A DNA stretch of 64,000 bases from Pseudomonas sp. R4-35-07 (GTDB lineage: Bacteria; Pseudomonadota; Gammaproteobacteria; Pseudomonadales; Pseudomonadaceae): the NCBI RefSeq assembly GCF_003852235.1, contig NZ_CP027732.1, forward strand, positions 1,612,001-1,676,000. The letters are read 5' to 3'. Under the pieces are notes generated by a model that made no database searches, was not told the DNA's origin, and worked only from the letters and a program-made list of their open reading frames with translations. The position numbers and the translations under genes are program-made. Of this stretch, positions 1 through 10,123 are shown piece by piece (positions within the stretch are counted from its first letter, which is position 1; each line of letters opens with the position of its first letter).

Positions 1-651
1 GATGTGATTGCCGAAGCCAACATGCCGTGGATGCTCGCCGCCACCCAGCGGTTGCGCAGCGGGTTCGGCGGTGCCTTGGTCGACCTGGTGCCGTCCTACA
101 CCACTTTGATGGTGCATTACGACCTCGCCACGCTGGCCCCGGCCGAGGCGCGGGCGTTGATCGACCAGTCGCTGACCGACCTGCAGCCCCTGGCCCAGGG
201 CGGCGGCCGCTGCCATGTGCTGCCGGTGTGGTACGACCTGAGCGTCGGCCCGGAACTGGCCTTGCTGGCGCAGCGCAGTGGGCTTGCGGTGGCTGAAGTG
301 ATCCGTCGCCACAGCACTCACCTTTATCAAGTGTTCGCCCTCGGTTTCGCCCCCGGTTTTGCCTTTATGGGGCTGGTGGATGAAGTCCTCGCCACACCGC
401 GCCTCAGCACCCCGCGCAAACGCGTGTCGGCCGGCAGCGTGGGGATTGCCGAGCGGCAAACCGCCGCCTATCCGGTGGTGTCCCCTGGTGGCTGGAACCT
501 GATCGGGCGCACCCCGGCCAAACTGTTCGACCGCGAGCGCGATGGCTACAGCCTGATGCAGCCGGGCGACACGGTGCGCTTCGAGGCGGTCAGCCACGCG
601 GAGTTCGTCAATCTGGGCGGCGATGACACGCCCTTGGAGGCACAGGCATGA
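1..651 (+). CDS. pxpB: 5-oxoprolinase subunit PxpB (5' end outside window)
   Basis: KipI-family subunit of the ATP-dependent 5-oxoprolinase PxpABC, which opens 5-oxoproline (pyroglutamate) to glutamate in the cytoplasm. The frame is open from base 1 (GAT GTG ATT GCC). A GTG at 4 could be read as a start, but the protein there begins inside the conserved N-terminal part (IAEANMPWMLAATQRL), so the true start lies upstream of the window. Visible family features are the VPSYTTLMVHYD segment and the FALGFAPGFAFMG and SPGGWNLIGRTP blocks. The stop codon overlaps the pxpC start as ATGA, so the two are translationally coupled. PxpA is not in the window and is probably upstream or elsewhere. Confidence 0.93.
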   Translation, partial: DVIAEANMPWMLAATQRLRSGFGGALVDLVPSYTTLMVHYDLATLAPAEARALIDQSLTDLQPLAQGGGRCHVLPVWYDLSVGPELALLAQRSGLAVAEVIRRHSTHLYQVFALGFAPGFAFMGLVDEVLATPRLSTPRKRVSAGSVGIAERQTAAYPVVSPGGWNLIGRTPAKLFDRERDGYSLMQPGDTVRFEAVSHAEFVNLGGDDTPLEAQA

Positions 652-1553
652 GCCGCTTGTTGATCGAAGCCAGCACGCCGCTGTGCCTGTTGCAGGATGC
701 CGGGCGTTTCGGCGTGCGCCACCTGGGCGTGACCCAGGGCGGTGCGCTGGATTGGGTGTCGATGTCGTGGGCCAATTGGCTGCTGGGCAATGCGCTGGAT
801 GCGCCCGTGGTGGAAATCACCCTGGGCGGCTTTACCGTGCAGGCCGAGGACTACTGCCTGCTGGCCTTGGCCGGTGCCGACCTTGGCGCCTTTATCGACG
901 AGCGCGCCATCAGCCCAGGGCGCAGTTTTATCCTGCAAAAAGGCCAGCGCTTGCGCTTTACCCAGCCGTTCAAGGGCGCACGGGCTTACCTGGCGGCGCC
1001 GGGCGGGTTCGATGCGCTGCAGGTGCTGGGCAGCTGTGCAACGGTGGTGCGTGAGGAACTGGGCGGCGTCGACGGTTTGGGCAAGGCATTGGTCGAAGGC
1101 GGGCGCTTGGCTTATTCCGGTACAGGGGGCGCGATGAAGGTGCTGGCCAACCCGGATTTGCAATCCGGTGCCTCACTGGACGTAATCGTCGGCGCCCAAA
1201 TAGGCCAGTTCAGCGGGCAGAGTTTATTCGACGCGTTCAACACCGAATGGGCGCTGGACAGCCGCGCCGACCGCATGGGCATGCGCTTGCTCGGCACGCC
1301 GCTGCACTATCAGGGGCCGTCGTTGATTTCCGAAGGCATTCCGTTGGGCGCGATCCAGGTGCCGCCGGATGGGCAGCCGATTGTGTTGCTCAATGATCGG
1401 CAGACTATCGGCGGTTATCCACGGTTGGGTGCGCTGACGCCTTTATCCTTGGCACGCCTTGCGCAGTGTCTGCCGGGCGAGAAAGTACGCATGGCGCCGG
1501 TAGTGCAGGAAACGGCGCATCGGCAGCACATCGAATATCTGCGCCGATTCTAA
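648..1553 (+). CDS. pxpC: 5-oxoprolinase subunit PxpC (biotin-dependent carboxyltransferase family)
   Basis: Predicted 301-aa KipA/PxpC subunit, partner of PxpB in 5-oxoproline hydrolysis. Family blocks include the N-terminal LLQDAGRFGVRHLGVTQGG and the C-terminal GQPIVLLNDRQTIGGYPR, both typical of the carboxyltransferase-like fold shared with the C-terminus of urea amidolyase and allophanate hydrolase. The start ATG overlaps the pxpB stop by four bases. The gene ends in TAA and a REPIN begins two bases later, so transcription probably ends in that hairpin. Nothing is disrupted. Confidence 0.93.
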   Translation: MSRLLIEASTPLCLLQDAGRFGVRHLGVTQGGALDWVSMSWANWLLGNALDAPVVEITLGGFTVQAEDYCLLALAGADLGAFIDERAISPGRSFILQKGQRLRFTQPFKGARAYLAAPGGFDALQVLGSCATVVREELGGVDGLGKALVEGGRLAYSGTGGAMKVLANPDLQSGASLDVIVGAQIGQFSGQSLFDAFNTEWALDSRADRMGMRLLGTPLHYQGPSLISEGIPLGAIQVPPDGQPIVLLNDRQTIGGYPRLGALTPLSLARLAQCLPGEKVRMAPVVQETAHRQHIEYLRRF

Positions 1554-1554
1554 A

Positions 1555-1649
1555 AAATGTGGGAGGGGGCTTGCTCCCGATTGCGGTGGTTCAGTCACTG
1601 ATGTATTGACTGACACACTGCAATCGGGAGCAAGCCCCCTCCCACATTT
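1555..1649. repeat. REPIN, family A (GTGGGAGGGGGCTTGC)
   Basis: Two inverted REP units (GTGGGAGGGGGCTTGC and its complement) flank a loop containing TCAGTCA/TGACTGAC. It fills the gap between pxpC and the convergent VWA gene and may act as a bidirectional 3'-end hairpin. Mobilisation of such elements by a RAYT transposase encoded elsewhere is known for this repeat class. Confidence 0.93.
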
Positions 1650-1676
1650 GATCTCCTACAGGGCTTGGGTCTTCAT

Positions 1677-2855
1677 TCACTTGGAGAGAAAACGCATACC
1701 TTCTTCCAACCCGCGCAACGTCAGCGGGTACATCTGGTCCTCCACCAACTCGCGCACGATCCCCGTCGACGCCGTATAACCCCAGGTATCCTTGGGATAC
1801 GGGTTTATCCAGATCAGCTTCTTGTACTTGGCCATGAACCGTTGCATCCATACATATCCAGGCTCCTCGTTCCAGTGTTCGACGCTGCCGCCGGCCTGGG
1901 TAATTTCATAGGGCGCCATGGACGCATCGCCGATAAAGATCACTTTGTAGTCCGCGCCGTACTTGTGCAGCAGGTCCTGGGTGGAGGTGCGCTCCGAGGT
2001 GCGGCGCTGGTTGTTCTTCCACACCGACTCGTACACGAAGTTATGAAAGTAGAAGTACTCCAGGTGCTTGAACTCGGTCTTGCAGGCAGAGAACAGCTCT
2101 TCGCAGATCTTCACATGGGCGTCCATCGAGCCGCCGATATCGAACAGCAGCAACAGCTTGATGGTGTTGCGTCGTTCGGGGCGCATCTGGATATTCAACA
2201 GCCCGGCGTCGCGCGCGGTGTGGTCGATGGTGCCATCGATGTCCAGCTCTTCCGCCGCGCCCTGGCGGGCAAACTTGCGCAGGCGGCGCAGGGCGATCTT
2301 GATGTTGCGAGTGCCGAGTTCCACCTGATCGTCGAGATTCTTGTACTCGCGCTGGTCCCACACCTTCACCGCCTTGCCCTGACGCTTGCCCGCGTCACCC
2401 ACGCGAATGCCTTCCGGGTTGTAGCCGCCGGAACCGAAGGGGCTGGTGCCGCCGGTGCCGATCCACTTGTTGCCGCCCGCGTGGCGTTCTTTCTGTTCTT
2501 CCAGGCGTTTCTTGAATTCCTCGATCAGCTTGTCGAGGCCGCCTAGTGACTGGATCTGCGCGCGTTCTTCATCGCTCAGCGAGCGCTCGAACTCCTTGCG
2601 CAGCCACTCTTCGGGGATCAGCGCCTGCAGGTGATCGTCGAGTTTTTCCAGGCCGTTGAAGTAGGCGCCGAAAGCCCGGTCGAACTTGTCGAAATGCCGT
2701 TCATCCTTGACCAGGATCGCCCGCGCCAGGTAGTAGAACTCGTCCATGTCGGCGAAGGTCACGCGTTGTTTCAGCGCGTTGATCAGGTCGAGCAGCTCGC
2801 GCACCGACACCGGTACCTTGGCGGCCCGCATTTCATTGAACAGGTTGAGCAACAT
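1677..2855 (-). CDS. VWA-domain protein (CoxE-like), partner of a MoxR ATPase
   Basis: 392-aa cytoplasmic protein without signal peptide. The N-terminal two-fifths is helical and charged. A von Willebrand A domain follows with the metal site LLLLFDIGGSMD at about residue 235, so the usual DxSxS motif reads DxGxS. It is encoded directly after a MoxR AAA ATPase; the ATPase stop and this ATG overlap as TGATG, so the two are almost certainly co-translated. MoxR/VWA pairs act as chaperone-like remodelling machines on metalloenzymes or envelope targets, but no client gene is adjacent, so the substrate is unknown. Function is assigned from fold and context only. Confidence 0.85.
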   Translation of the reverse strand: MLLNLFNEMRAAKVPVSVRELLDLINALKQRVTFADMDEFYYLARAILVKDERHFDKFDRAFGAYFNGLEKLDDHLQALIPEEWLRKEFERSLSDEERAQIQSLGGLDKLIEEFKKRLEEQKERHAGGNKWIGTGGTSPFGSGGYNPEGIRVGDAGKRQGKAVKVWDQREYKNLDDQVELGTRNIKIALRRLRKFARQGAAEELDIDGTIDHTARDAGLLNIQMRPERRNTIKLLLLFDIGGSMDAHVKICEELFSACKTEFKHLEYFYFHNFVYESVWKNNQRRTSERTSTQDLLHKYGADYKVIFIGDASMAPYEITQAGGSVEHWNEEPGYVWMQRFMAKYKKLIWINPYPKDTWGYTASTGIVRELVEDQMYPLTLRGLEEGMRFLSK

Positions 2856-3700
2856 CAGCGATTACCGCGACGGCTCATGAACGCCAGACGCTCCAGCAAT
2901 TGTACGTCCTGCTCGTTCTTCACCAAGGCGCCTGCCAGCGGCGGGATGGCCTTGGTCGGGTCGCGCTCGCGCAGCACGGCTTCGCCGATATTGTCGGCCA
3001 TCAGCAGCTTGAGCCAGTCCACCAGCTCGGAGGTGGAAGGTTTTTTCTTCAAACCGGGCACCTTGCGCACGTCGAAGAACACGTCCAGCGCTTCGCTGAC
3101 CAGGTCTTTCTTGATGTCCGGGTAGTGCACGTCGACGATTTTTTGCAGGGTGGTGCGGTCGGGGAAGGCGATGTAATGGAAGAAGCAGCGGCGCAGGAAC
3201 GCGTCCGGCAGCTCTTTTTCGTTGTTGGAGGTAATGATGATGATCGGGCGTTTCTTGGCCTTGATGGTCTCGTCGATTTCGTAGACGTAGAACTCCATCT
3301 TGTCGAGCTCTTGCAACAGGTCGTTGGGGAACTCGATGTCGGCCTTGTCGATTTCGTCGATCAGTAGGATCACCCGCTCCTCGGACTCGAAGGCTTCCCA
3401 GAGCTTGCCCTTTTTCAGGTAGTTGCGCACGTCGTGCACCTTGTCCACACCCAGTTGCGAGTCGCGCAGACGGCTGACCGCGTCGTACTCGTAGAGGCCC
3501 TGGTGGGCCTTGGTGGTGGACTTGATGTGCCAGGTGATCAATCTGGCGCCAAAGGACTCGGCCAGTTGCTCGGCGAGCATGGTCTTGCCGGTACCCGGTT
3601 CGCCCTTGACCAGCAGCGGACGCTTCAGGGTGATGGCGGCGTTGACGGCCAGTTTCAGGTCATCGGTAGCCACATAGGCCTGGGTGCCTTCGAACTTCAT
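2855..3700 (-). CDS. MoxR-family AAA+ ATPase
   Basis: 281-aa single-domain AAA+ ATPase. Walker A is GEPGTGKT at residues 33-40, Walker B is VILLIDEIDKAD near residue 115, and sensor 1 is IIITSNNEKELPDAFLRRC. The length and absence of extra domains fit the MoxR group, which works with VWA proteins. It is the first gene of a two-gene minus-strand unit and is coupled to the VWA gene by a one-base stop/start overlap. A good start is supported by a GAGGAATGACCG leader read on the minus strand. Its biological client cannot be told from the sequence. Confidence 0.92.
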   Translation of the reverse strand: MKFEGTQAYVATDDLKLAVNAAITLKRPLLVKGEPGTGKTMLAEQLAESFGARLITWHIKSTTKAHQGLYEYDAVSRLRDSQLGVDKVHDVRNYLKKGKLWEAFESEERVILLIDEIDKADIEFPNDLLQELDKMEFYVYEIDETIKAKKRPIIIITSNNEKELPDAFLRRCFFHYIAFPDRTTLQKIVDVHYPDIKKDLVSEALDVFFDVRKVPGLKKKPSTSELVDWLKLLMADNIGEAVLRERDPTKAIPPLAGALVKNEQDVQLLERLAFMSRRGNR

Positions 3701-3818
3701 CGGTCATTCCTCGAATTCATCAATGCCCGACTATACCGCGCAGCCCCGGCGACTGTGAACGCAGACGGGCTATTCAGTCTCTGAATGGCCGGTCACGTCA
3801 GTCCGGTCAACGCAGTCA

Positions 3819-3909
3819 ATGTGGGAGGGGGCTTGCCCCCGATAGCAGTGGTTCAGTCACCGATGTATAGACTGACACACCGCCATCGGGAGCAAGCCCC
3901 CTCCCACAG
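3819..3909. repeat. REPIN, family A
   Basis: Complete inverted pair of the GTGGGAGGGGGCTTGC unit with an approximately 40-bp loop. It lies between moxR (leftward, starting at 3700) and the 3' end of the DUF748 gene, whose TAA begins a few bases beyond it. It could form the 3' hairpin of the DUF748 transcript. Confidence 0.93.
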
Positions 3910-3911
3910 TT

Positions 3912-4988
3912 TTAATCGGCGCTGGGCTTGGGTTGTTCATAGCGCGCGTTGAACGCCTGGATGAACCCGTTGCGCAGAATCGCGATCACCGCGGAAAACG
4001 CACTGACGTTTTGTTGATGCACGCTGCCGCTCAGCTCCACGCGGGTGGCGAACTGGTTTTTGCGCTGGTTCTTCAACACCGTCTCGCTGGCGCCAACCAC
4101 AGCCTCCCAGATCGAGCGGAAGATGTTCTTGTCTTTGTTTTCCACGTCCTGCTGCCAGTCGAACACCTCGACATCGCGCAGCAGCGGCTTGATATAACCG
4201 CTCAGTTGGCCTTTTTCGGCCTGGGCTTCGATCACCACGTCGCCGGTGCCGGCCTTGAAGTCGAACTTGCCATAGGCCGAGGCGAAGTCATTCATGCGCT
4301 TGAGTTGCAGGTCGCGGGCGCGCAAGCGAAATTCGAACTCTTCGAAATCGCTCAGCGGGTCAAAGGTGGCGTTGGCTTCCAGGGGCGCCTGGTCTTGCAA
4401 CAGCGCCTTGCCCTCGAAACGCGCATCGCGCTTGCCTTTGACGTCCACCACGTTGGTCAGGTTGTAGAAACTGGCGTTGACCCCGGTGGCGTTGAGGTTG
4501 ACCTTGGGCGTGGAGCTGAAGTTATGAAACGAGATCTTGCCGTCTTCGATGCGCACTTCGTTGAGGGTGATCGGCAGCAGCTTGCGCAGTTGTTCCTGCC
4601 AGTCGGTGCCTTTACCGGTCTGGGAGGCCTGCTTGTTGGCGCCACCGTCGACGAAATTGACCTCGGGGCGTACGAAATGCCCTTCGGCCACCACCGCATG
4701 GTCGTACCACAGCGAATGCCAGCTTACTGCGAACTCGATGAGCGGCGCCTTGATGAACGGCACCGGTACCTTACCGTCCACCTTGACGATCTGCAGACCG
4801 TTGATCCGGTAGGCGCCGCGCCATAAAGCCAGGTCCACATCGGCAATTTCGCCACGGTAGTCGCCCATATTGGCGAGCCTTTCATTCAGGTAGTTGCGCA
4901 CCAGGTAAGGCAGCGCGATGTGCACGGCAACCAGTACCAGCACCAGCCCGGCGAGGGTCCAGAGCGGCCAGCTGTAACGACGTTTCAT
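3912..4988 (-). CDS. DUF748-type envelope protein
   Basis: 358-aa protein with an N-terminal membrane anchor (WPLWTLAGLVLVLVAVHIAL, about residues 7-26) followed by a periplasmic beta-rich region of the DUF748/AsmA-like type (DVDLALWRGAYRINGLQIVK). The open frame extends far upstream to 5693, but that extension is antisense to cysK. The ATG at 4988 has a strong ribosome site AAGGAGG on the minus strand and begins the positively charged anchor, so it is chosen. The family is linked to outer-membrane biogenesis by fold only. It is divergent from cysK. Confidence 0.85.
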   Translation of the reverse strand: MKRRYSWPLWTLAGLVLVLVAVHIALPYLVRNYLNERLANMGDYRGEIADVDLALWRGAYRINGLQIVKVDGKVPVPFIKAPLIEFAVSWHSLWYDHAVVAEGHFVRPEVNFVDGGANKQASQTGKGTDWQEQLRKLLPITLNEVRIEDGKISFHNFSSTPKVNLNATGVNASFYNLTNVVDVKGKRDARFEGKALLQDQAPLEANATFDPLSDFEEFEFRLRARDLQLKRMNDFASAYGKFDFKAGTGDVVIEAQAEKGQLSGYIKPLLRDVEVFDWQQDVENKDKNIFRSIWEAVVGASETVLKNQRKNQFATRVELSGSVHQQNVSAFSAVIAILRNGFIQAFNARYEQPKPSAD

Positions 4989-5114
4989 GGGGCAGTCCTC
5001 CTTGCTCGTAGGTGATGGACTGTTGCAAGGGGCGCAACGTTCCTCCGACTGGACGCCTAGGGGCACGAGGCATACCCTTGGGACCTTTCTGGACATTGCC
5101 AAATAGGATCCGTC

Positions 5115-6089
5115 ATGAGCCGCATCTTTGCAGACAACGCGCACTCCATCGGTAATACGCCCCTGGTGCAGATCAACCGCATCGCACCGCGCGGGGTCAC
5201 CATCCTGGCCAAGATCGAAGGGCGCAACCCAGGCTACTCGGTGAAGTGCCGCATTGGCGCCAACATGATCTGGGACGCGGAAAGCAGCGGCAAACTCAAG
5301 CCGGGCATGACCATTGTCGAGCCCACCTCCGGCAATACCGGGATCGGCCTGGCGTTCGTGGCGGCGGCACGCGGCTACAAACTGCTGCTGACCATGCCCG
5401 CGTCCATGAGCATCGAGCGTCGTAAAGTGCTCAAAGCCCTCGGCGCCGAGCTGGTGCTGACCGAACCGGCCAAGGGCATGAAAGGCGCGATTGAAAAAGC
5501 CGCAGAAATTGTCGCCGCCGACCCTGGCACCTACTTTATGCCGGGCCAGTTCGAAAACCCGGCAAACCCAGCCATCCACGAGAAAACCACCGGCCCGGAA
5601 ATCTGGAACGACACCGACGGCGCCGTGGACGTGCTGGTGGCGGGCGTGGGCACGGGCGGCACCCTCACCGGTGTGTCGCGCTATATCAAGCACACGGCGG
5701 GCAAGCCGATTCTGTCAGTGGCAGTGGAGCCGCTCGTGTCGCCGGTGATCACCCAGGCGCTGGCCGGCGAAGAGATCAAGCCCAGCCCGCACAAGATCCA
5801 GGGCATTGGCGCCGGTTTCGTGCCGAAAAACCTCGACCTGTCGATGGTCGACCGCGTGGAGTTGGTCACCGACGAAGAATCCAAGGCCATGGCCCTGCGC
5901 TTGATGCAGGAAGAAGGCATTTTGTGCGGCATCTCCTGCGGCGCGGCCATGGCGGCGGCGGTGCGCCTGGCCGAGAAGCCGGAAATGCAGGGCAAGACCA
6001 TCGTGGTGATCCTGCCGGACTCCGGTGAGCGCTACCTGTCGAGCATGTTGTTCAGCGATTTGTTTACCGAGCAGGAAAACCAGGCTTGA
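5115..6089 (+). CDS. cysK: cysteine synthase A (O-acetylserine sulfhydrylase)
   Basis: 324-aa PLP enzyme that makes cysteine from O-acetylserine and sulfide in the cytoplasm. The PLP lysine is K44 in GYSVKCRIG, the substrate loop is PTSGNTG near residues 70-76, and the glycine loop is [10 protein letters not shown]. The C-terminus keeps [15 protein letters not shown]. Length and alignment across the whole protein fit CysK (E. coli 323 aa) better than the shorter CysM. It is transcribed alone, divergent from the DUF748 gene. Confidence 0.95.
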   Translation: MSRIFADNAHSIGNTPLVQINRIAPRGVTILAKIEGRNPGYSVKCRIGANMIWDAESSGKLKPGMTIVEPTSGNTGIGLAFVAAARGYKLLLTMPASMSIERRKVLKALGAELVLTEPAKGMKGAIEKAAEIVAADPGTYFMPGQFENPANPAIHEKTTGPEIWNDTDGAVDVLVAGVGTGGTLTGVSRYIKHTAGKPILSVAVEPLVSPVITQALAGEEIKPSPHKIQGIGAGFVPKNLDLSMVDRVELVTDEESKAMALRLMQEEGILCGISCGAAMAAAVRLAEKPEMQGKTIVVILPDSGERYLSSMLFSDLFTEQENQA

Positions 6090-6228
6090 GCTCCTACACC
6101 ACAGGGCGACGGCGTGTTGATTCAGGTCAGCCGGTTGGCCAAGGCCTTCTGCATAATGGCCCAAATGTTTATCATGGCCGGCTGTTACGTCTGCTGTTGG
6201 CCAGGCGCTTATTTCCAGGAGTTGCTGC

Positions 6229-7167
6229 ATGACCTTTTCTTTGGCCGCCAAACTGTCGGTGTTGCTGCTGTTTATCGGCAGCACGCTGTACGTGCACCTG
6301 CGCGGCAAGGCCCGTTTGCCGATGTTGCGCCAGTTCGTCAACCATTCGGCGCTGTTCGCCCCGTATAACGCCTTGATGTACCTTTTTTCCGCGGTACCGT
6401 CCAAGCCCTACCTGGACCGCAGCAAGTTCCCGGAACTGGACGTGCTCAAGGACAACTGGGAAGTGATCCGCGAAGAGGCCATGCACCTGTTCGACGAGGG
6501 CTACATCCGCGCCGCCGAAAAGAACAACGATGCCGGTTTCGGCTCGTTCTTCAAGAAAGGCTGGAAGCGCTTCTACCTCAAGTGGTACGACAAACCCCTG
6601 CCATCGGCCGAGGCCTTGTGCCCGAAAACCGTGGCGCTGGTCAGCAGTATCCCCAACGTCAAGGGCGCGATGTTTGCGTTGTTGCCGGGCGGCAGCCACC
6701 TGAACCCGCACCGCGACCCGTTCGCCGGCTCCCTGCGCTATCACCTGGGGCTGTCCACGCCGAACTCCGACGACTGCCGCATCTTCGTCGACGGCCAGGT
6801 CTACGCCTGGCGCGACGGTGAAGACGTGATGTTCGACGAAACTTATGTGCACTGGGTCAAGAACGAAACCGATCAAACCCGTGTGATCCTGTTCTGCGAC
6901 ATCGAACGCCCGCTGAGCAACCGCCTGATGACCCGCGTCAACCGTTGGGTCAGCAAGCAGCTGGGGCGTGCTACCGCGCCGCAGAACCTCGACGACGAAC
7001 GCGTGGGTGGGATCAACCAGGCGTATGCCTGGAGCAAGACCTTCAGTGACAAGTTCAGCGGCCAGGTCAAGCAGTGGAAGCGCAAGCATCCCAAGGCCTA
7101 CCGCGTTGCGCGGCCGGTGCTGGCGGTGATTGTGCTGGTATTGCTGTGGAAGTGGTTGTTCGGCTGA
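6229..7167 (+). CDS. lpxO: lipid A hydroxylase LpxO (aspartyl/asparaginyl hydroxylase family)
   Basis: 312-aa Fe(II)/2-oxoglutarate dioxygenase of the LpxO type, which 2-hydroxylates an acyl chain of lipid A at the inner membrane. An N-terminal membrane helix (about residues 4-20) and a C-terminal hydrophobic tail (VLAVIVLVLLWKWLFG) place it on the membrane. Iron ligands are visible as H161-x-D163 in NPHRDPF and a distal histidine H208 in YVHWVKN; RYHLGL follows the first motif. The start at 6229 has TTCCAGGAG upstream. Gene order gives no operon partner. Pseudomonas often has two LpxO paralogues, so the acyl position modified cannot be told here. Confidence 0.88.
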   Translation: MTFSLAAKLSVLLLFIGSTLYVHLRGKARLPMLRQFVNHSALFAPYNALMYLFSAVPSKPYLDRSKFPELDVLKDNWEVIREEAMHLFDEGYIRAAEKNNDAGFGSFFKKGWKRFYLKWYDKPLPSAEALCPKTVALVSSIPNVKGAMFALLPGGSHLNPHRDPFAGSLRYHLGLSTPNSDDCRIFVDGQVYAWRDGEDVMFDETYVHWVKNETDQTRVILFCDIERPLSNRLMTRVNRWVSKQLGRATAPQNLDDERVGGINQAYAWSKTFSDKFSGQVKQWKRKHPKAYRVARPVLAVIVLVLLWKWLFG

Positions 7168-7197
7168 GTTCGGTTCTACCAGCTTGAAATGCAATCA

Positions 7198-7292
7198 AAA
7201 TGTGGGAGGGGGCTTGCCCCCGATAGCAGAGTGTCAGTCAGCACATTTACAGCTGACCCACCGCTATCGGGGGCAAGCCCCCTCCCACATTT
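7198..7292. repeat. REPIN, family A
   Basis: Complete REPIN between the convergent 3' ends of lpxO and acnA. Both arms carry the full GTGGGAGGGGGCTTGCCCCCGATAGC unit or its complement, and the loop has GTCAGTCAGC/GCTGAC. Confidence 0.94.
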
Positions 7293-7307
7293 GATCTCCA
7301 CCGGCCT

Positions 7308-10049
7308 TTAGCTGGCGATCAACTGGCGCAATACGTAGTGCAGGATACCGCCCGACTTGAAGTATTCCACTTCGTTAAGCGTATCGATCCGGCACAGCAC
7401 CTCGATCTTTTCGCTGCTGCCATCTTCCCGGGTAATCACCAACGTCAGGTTCATCCGGGGTTCGATCTCGGCATTCGTCAGCCCGAGGATATCGATCTTC
7501 TCCTTGCCGGTGAGCTTGAGCGACTTGCGGTTCTGGTCCAGCTTGAACTGCAACGGCAGCACGCCCATGCCCACCAGGTTGGAGCGGTGGATTCGCTCGA
7601 AGCTTTCCGCGATCACCGCCTTGACGCCCAGCAGGTTGGTGCCCTTTGCCGCCCAGTCGCGGCTCGAGCCGGTGCCATATTCTTGGCCGGCGATCACCAC
7701 CAATGGCGTGCCCGATGCCTGGTATTTCATCGCAGCATCGTAGATCGCCATTCTCTCGCCGGTCGGGATATACAGCGTATTGCCACCTTCTTCGCCGCCG
7801 AGCATTTCATTGCGGATCCGGATATTGGCAAAGGTGCCGCGCATCATCACTTCATGGTTGCCCCGGCGTGAGCCGTAGGAGTTGAAGTCCCGTGGTTCCA
7901 CGCCTTGCTCGCGCAGGTAGTGGCCGGCCGGGCTGTCGGTCTTGATGTTGCCGGCAGGGGAGATGTGGTCGGTGGTCACCGAGTCGCCGAGCAGGGCCAG
8001 CACGTTGGCGCCCTTGATGTCTTCGATCACCGGCAGCGGCCCGGCGATATCGTCGAAGAACGGCGGATGCTGGATATAGGTGGAATCCTTCTGCCACACA
8101 TAAGTCGCCGCCTGCGGCACCTCAATCGCTTGCCATTGTGCGTCGCCGGCAAATACCTCGGCGTATTCCTTGTGGAACATGCCCGTGCTGACCTGAGCCA
8201 CCGCGTCGGCGATCTCCTGGCTGCTGGGCCAGATGTCCTTGAGGTAAACCGGGTTGCCCTGCTGGTCGTTACCCAGGGGCTCGCTGCTGATGTCGATACG
8301 CACCGTACCCGCCAACGCGTAAGCCACCACCAAGGGCGGCGAGGCCAGCCAGTTGGTTTTCACCAGTGGGTGCACGCGGCCTTCGAAGTTGCGGTTGCCG
8401 GACAACACCGAGGCGACGGTAAGGTCGGCTTGCTGGATGGCTTTTTCGATCGGCTCGGGCAGCGGCCCGGAATTGCCGATGCAGGTTGTGCAGCCGTAGC
8501 CCACCAGGTCGAAACCGAGCGTGTCCAGGTAGTGGGTGAGGCCGGCCGCCTTGTAATAGTCGGTAACCACTTTCGAACCCGGCGCCAGGGAGGTCTTGAC
8601 CCATGGCTTGCGCGTCAGGCCTTTTTCCACGGCCTTCTTCGCCACCAGCCCGGCCGCCATCATCACGCTGGGGTTGGAGGTGTTGGTGCAGGAGGTGATG
8701 GCCGCGATCACCACGGCACCGTTTTTCAGGCGATAGGTGGTGCCTTCGTATTCATAATCGGCTTCGCCCACCAGGTCGGCATTGCCCACGGCGACGCCGC
8801 CACCGCCTTCGCTTTCCAGGCGGCCTTCTTCCTTGCTGGTGGGTTTGAATTGCAGGTCGAGGAAATCACTGAACGCCTGGCCGACATTGGGCAAGGCGAC
8901 ACGGTCCTGCGGGCGTTTCGGCCCGGCGAGGCTGGCTTCGACGCTGCCCATGTCCAGGGCCAGGGTGTCGGTGAAGATCGGCTCCTGGCCGGCGTTGCGC
9001 CACAGGCCCTGGGCCTTGGTGTAGGCCTCGACCAGCTTGACAGTTTCCGTCGGGCGACCGGACAGGCGCAGGTAGTCCAGCGTTACCTCGTCGACCGGGA
9101 AAAAGCCGCAGGTAGCACCGTATTCAGGCGCCATGTTGGCAATGGTGGCGCGGTCGGCGAGGGGCAAATCGGCCAGGCCATCGCCATAGAACTCGACGAA
9201 CTTACCGACCACGCCTTTTTTGCGCAGCATCTGGGTCACGGTCAGCACCAGGTCGGTGGCGGTGATGCCTTCTTTCAATTTGCCGGTGAGCTTGAAGCCG
9301 ATCACTTCCGGGATCAGCATCGACACCGGCTGACCGAGCATCGCCGCTTCCGCTTCGATCCCGCCCACGCCCCAGCCGAGCACGCCAAGGCCGTTGATCA
9401 TGGTGGTGTGGGAGTCGGTGCCCACCAGGGTATCGGGGAAGGCGTAGGTGCGGCCGTCTTCATCTTTGGTCCACACGGTGCGGCCGAGGTATTCCAGGTT
9501 GACCTGGTGGCAGATGCCGGTGCCCGGCGGCACCACGCTGAAGTTGTCAAAGGCGCTCTGGCCCCAGCGCAGGAAGGCGTAACGTTCACCGTTGCGCTGC
9601 ATTTCGATGTCGACGTTTTGCTCAAAGGCGTCGGCGTTGCCGAATTTGTCGACCATCACCGAGTGGTCGATCACCAGGTCGACCGGCGACAGCGGGTTGA
9701 TGCGCTGCGGGTCGCCCCCGGCCTTGGCCACGGCGGCGCGCATGGCGGCCAAGTCGACCACGGCGGGCACGCCAGTGAAGTCCTGCATCAGGACGCGGGC
9801 GGGGCGGTACTGGATCTCACGGTCGGACCGGCGTTCCTTGAGCCAGGCGGCGATGGCCTTGAGGTCGTTGCCGGTGACGGTCTTGGCGTCCTCCCAGCGC
9901 AGCAGGTTTTCCAGCAGCACTTTGAGCGACATCGGCAGCTTGTCCAGGTCACCCAGGCTCTTGGCGGCTTCGGGCAGGCTGAAGTAGTGGTAGGTCTTGC
10001 TGTCTATTTGCAGGGTCTTAAGGGTTCTCAGGCTATCAAGGGATGACAT
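7308..10049 (-). CDS. acnA: aconitate hydratase A
   Basis: 913-aa aconitase A of the TCA cycle, interconverting citrate and isocitrate with a [4Fe-4S] cluster. Cluster cysteines are visible in [13 protein letters not shown] (near residue 451) and [14 protein letters not shown] (near residue 518). The C-terminal swivel domain has the [16 protein letters not shown] substrate loop. The open frame begins at 10079, but the ATG at 10049 ([11 protein letters not shown]) has AAAAGGAG eight bases upstream and matches the usual AcnA N-terminus, so it is preferred. It is divergent from rlmM across a gap that holds two palindromes. Confidence 0.95.
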   Translation of the reverse strand: MSSLDSLRTLKTLQIDSKTYHYFSLPEAAKSLGDLDKLPMSLKVLLENLLRWEDAKTVTGNDLKAIAAWLKERRSDREIQYRPARVLMQDFTGVPAVVDLAAMRAAVAKAGGDPQRINPLSPVDLVIDHSVMVDKFGNADAFEQNVDIEMQRNGERYAFLRWGQSAFDNFSVVPPGTGICHQVNLEYLGRTVWTKDEDGRTYAFPDTLVGTDSHTTMINGLGVLGWGVGGIEAEAAMLGQPVSMLIPEVIGFKLTGKLKEGITATDLVLTVTQMLRKKGVVGKFVEFYGDGLADLPLADRATIANMAPEYGATCGFFPVDEVTLDYLRLSGRPTETVKLVEAYTKAQGLWRNAGQEPIFTDTLALDMGSVEASLAGPKRPQDRVALPNVGQAFSDFLDLQFKPTSKEEGRLESEGGGGVAVGNADLVGEADYEYEGTTYRLKNGAVVIAAITSCTNTSNPSVMMAAGLVAKKAVEKGLTRKPWVKTSLAPGSKVVTDYYKAAGLTHYLDTLGFDLVGYGCTTCIGNSGPLPEPIEKAIQQADLTVASVLSGNRNFEGRVHPLVKTNWLASPPLVVAYALAGTVRIDISSEPLGNDQQGNPVYLKDIWPSSQEIADAVAQVSTGMFHKEYAEVFAGDAQWQAIEVPQAATYVWQKDSTYIQHPPFFDDIAGPLPVIEDIKGANVLALLGDSVTTDHISPAGNIKTDSPAGHYLREQGVEPRDFNSYGSRRGNHEVMMRGTFANIRIRNEMLGGEEGGNTLYIPTGERMAIYDAAMKYQASGTPLVVIAGQEYGTGSSRDWAAKGTNLLGVKAVIAESFERIHRSNLVGMGVLPLQFKLDQNRKSLKLTGKEKIDILGLTNAEIEPRMNLTLVITREDGSSEKIEVLCRIDTLNEVEYFKSGGILHYVLRQLIAS

Positions 10050-10123
10050 TACATGACTCCTTTTGATCCGCACGGCCACGGACCTGACGGGACGAACAGA
10101 GCGTTCAACTTAGCGCGATTTTC

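Noticed and set aside
4989..5693. N-terminal extension of the DUF748 gene
   Set aside because: Antisense to cysK; the ATG at 4988 has a strong ribosome site and starts the membrane anchor.
7905..10046. 713-codon open frame antisense to acnA
   Set aside because: GC-rich shadow of the acnA reading frame; low-complexity G/H/V/D-rich protein, no ribosome site or domain.
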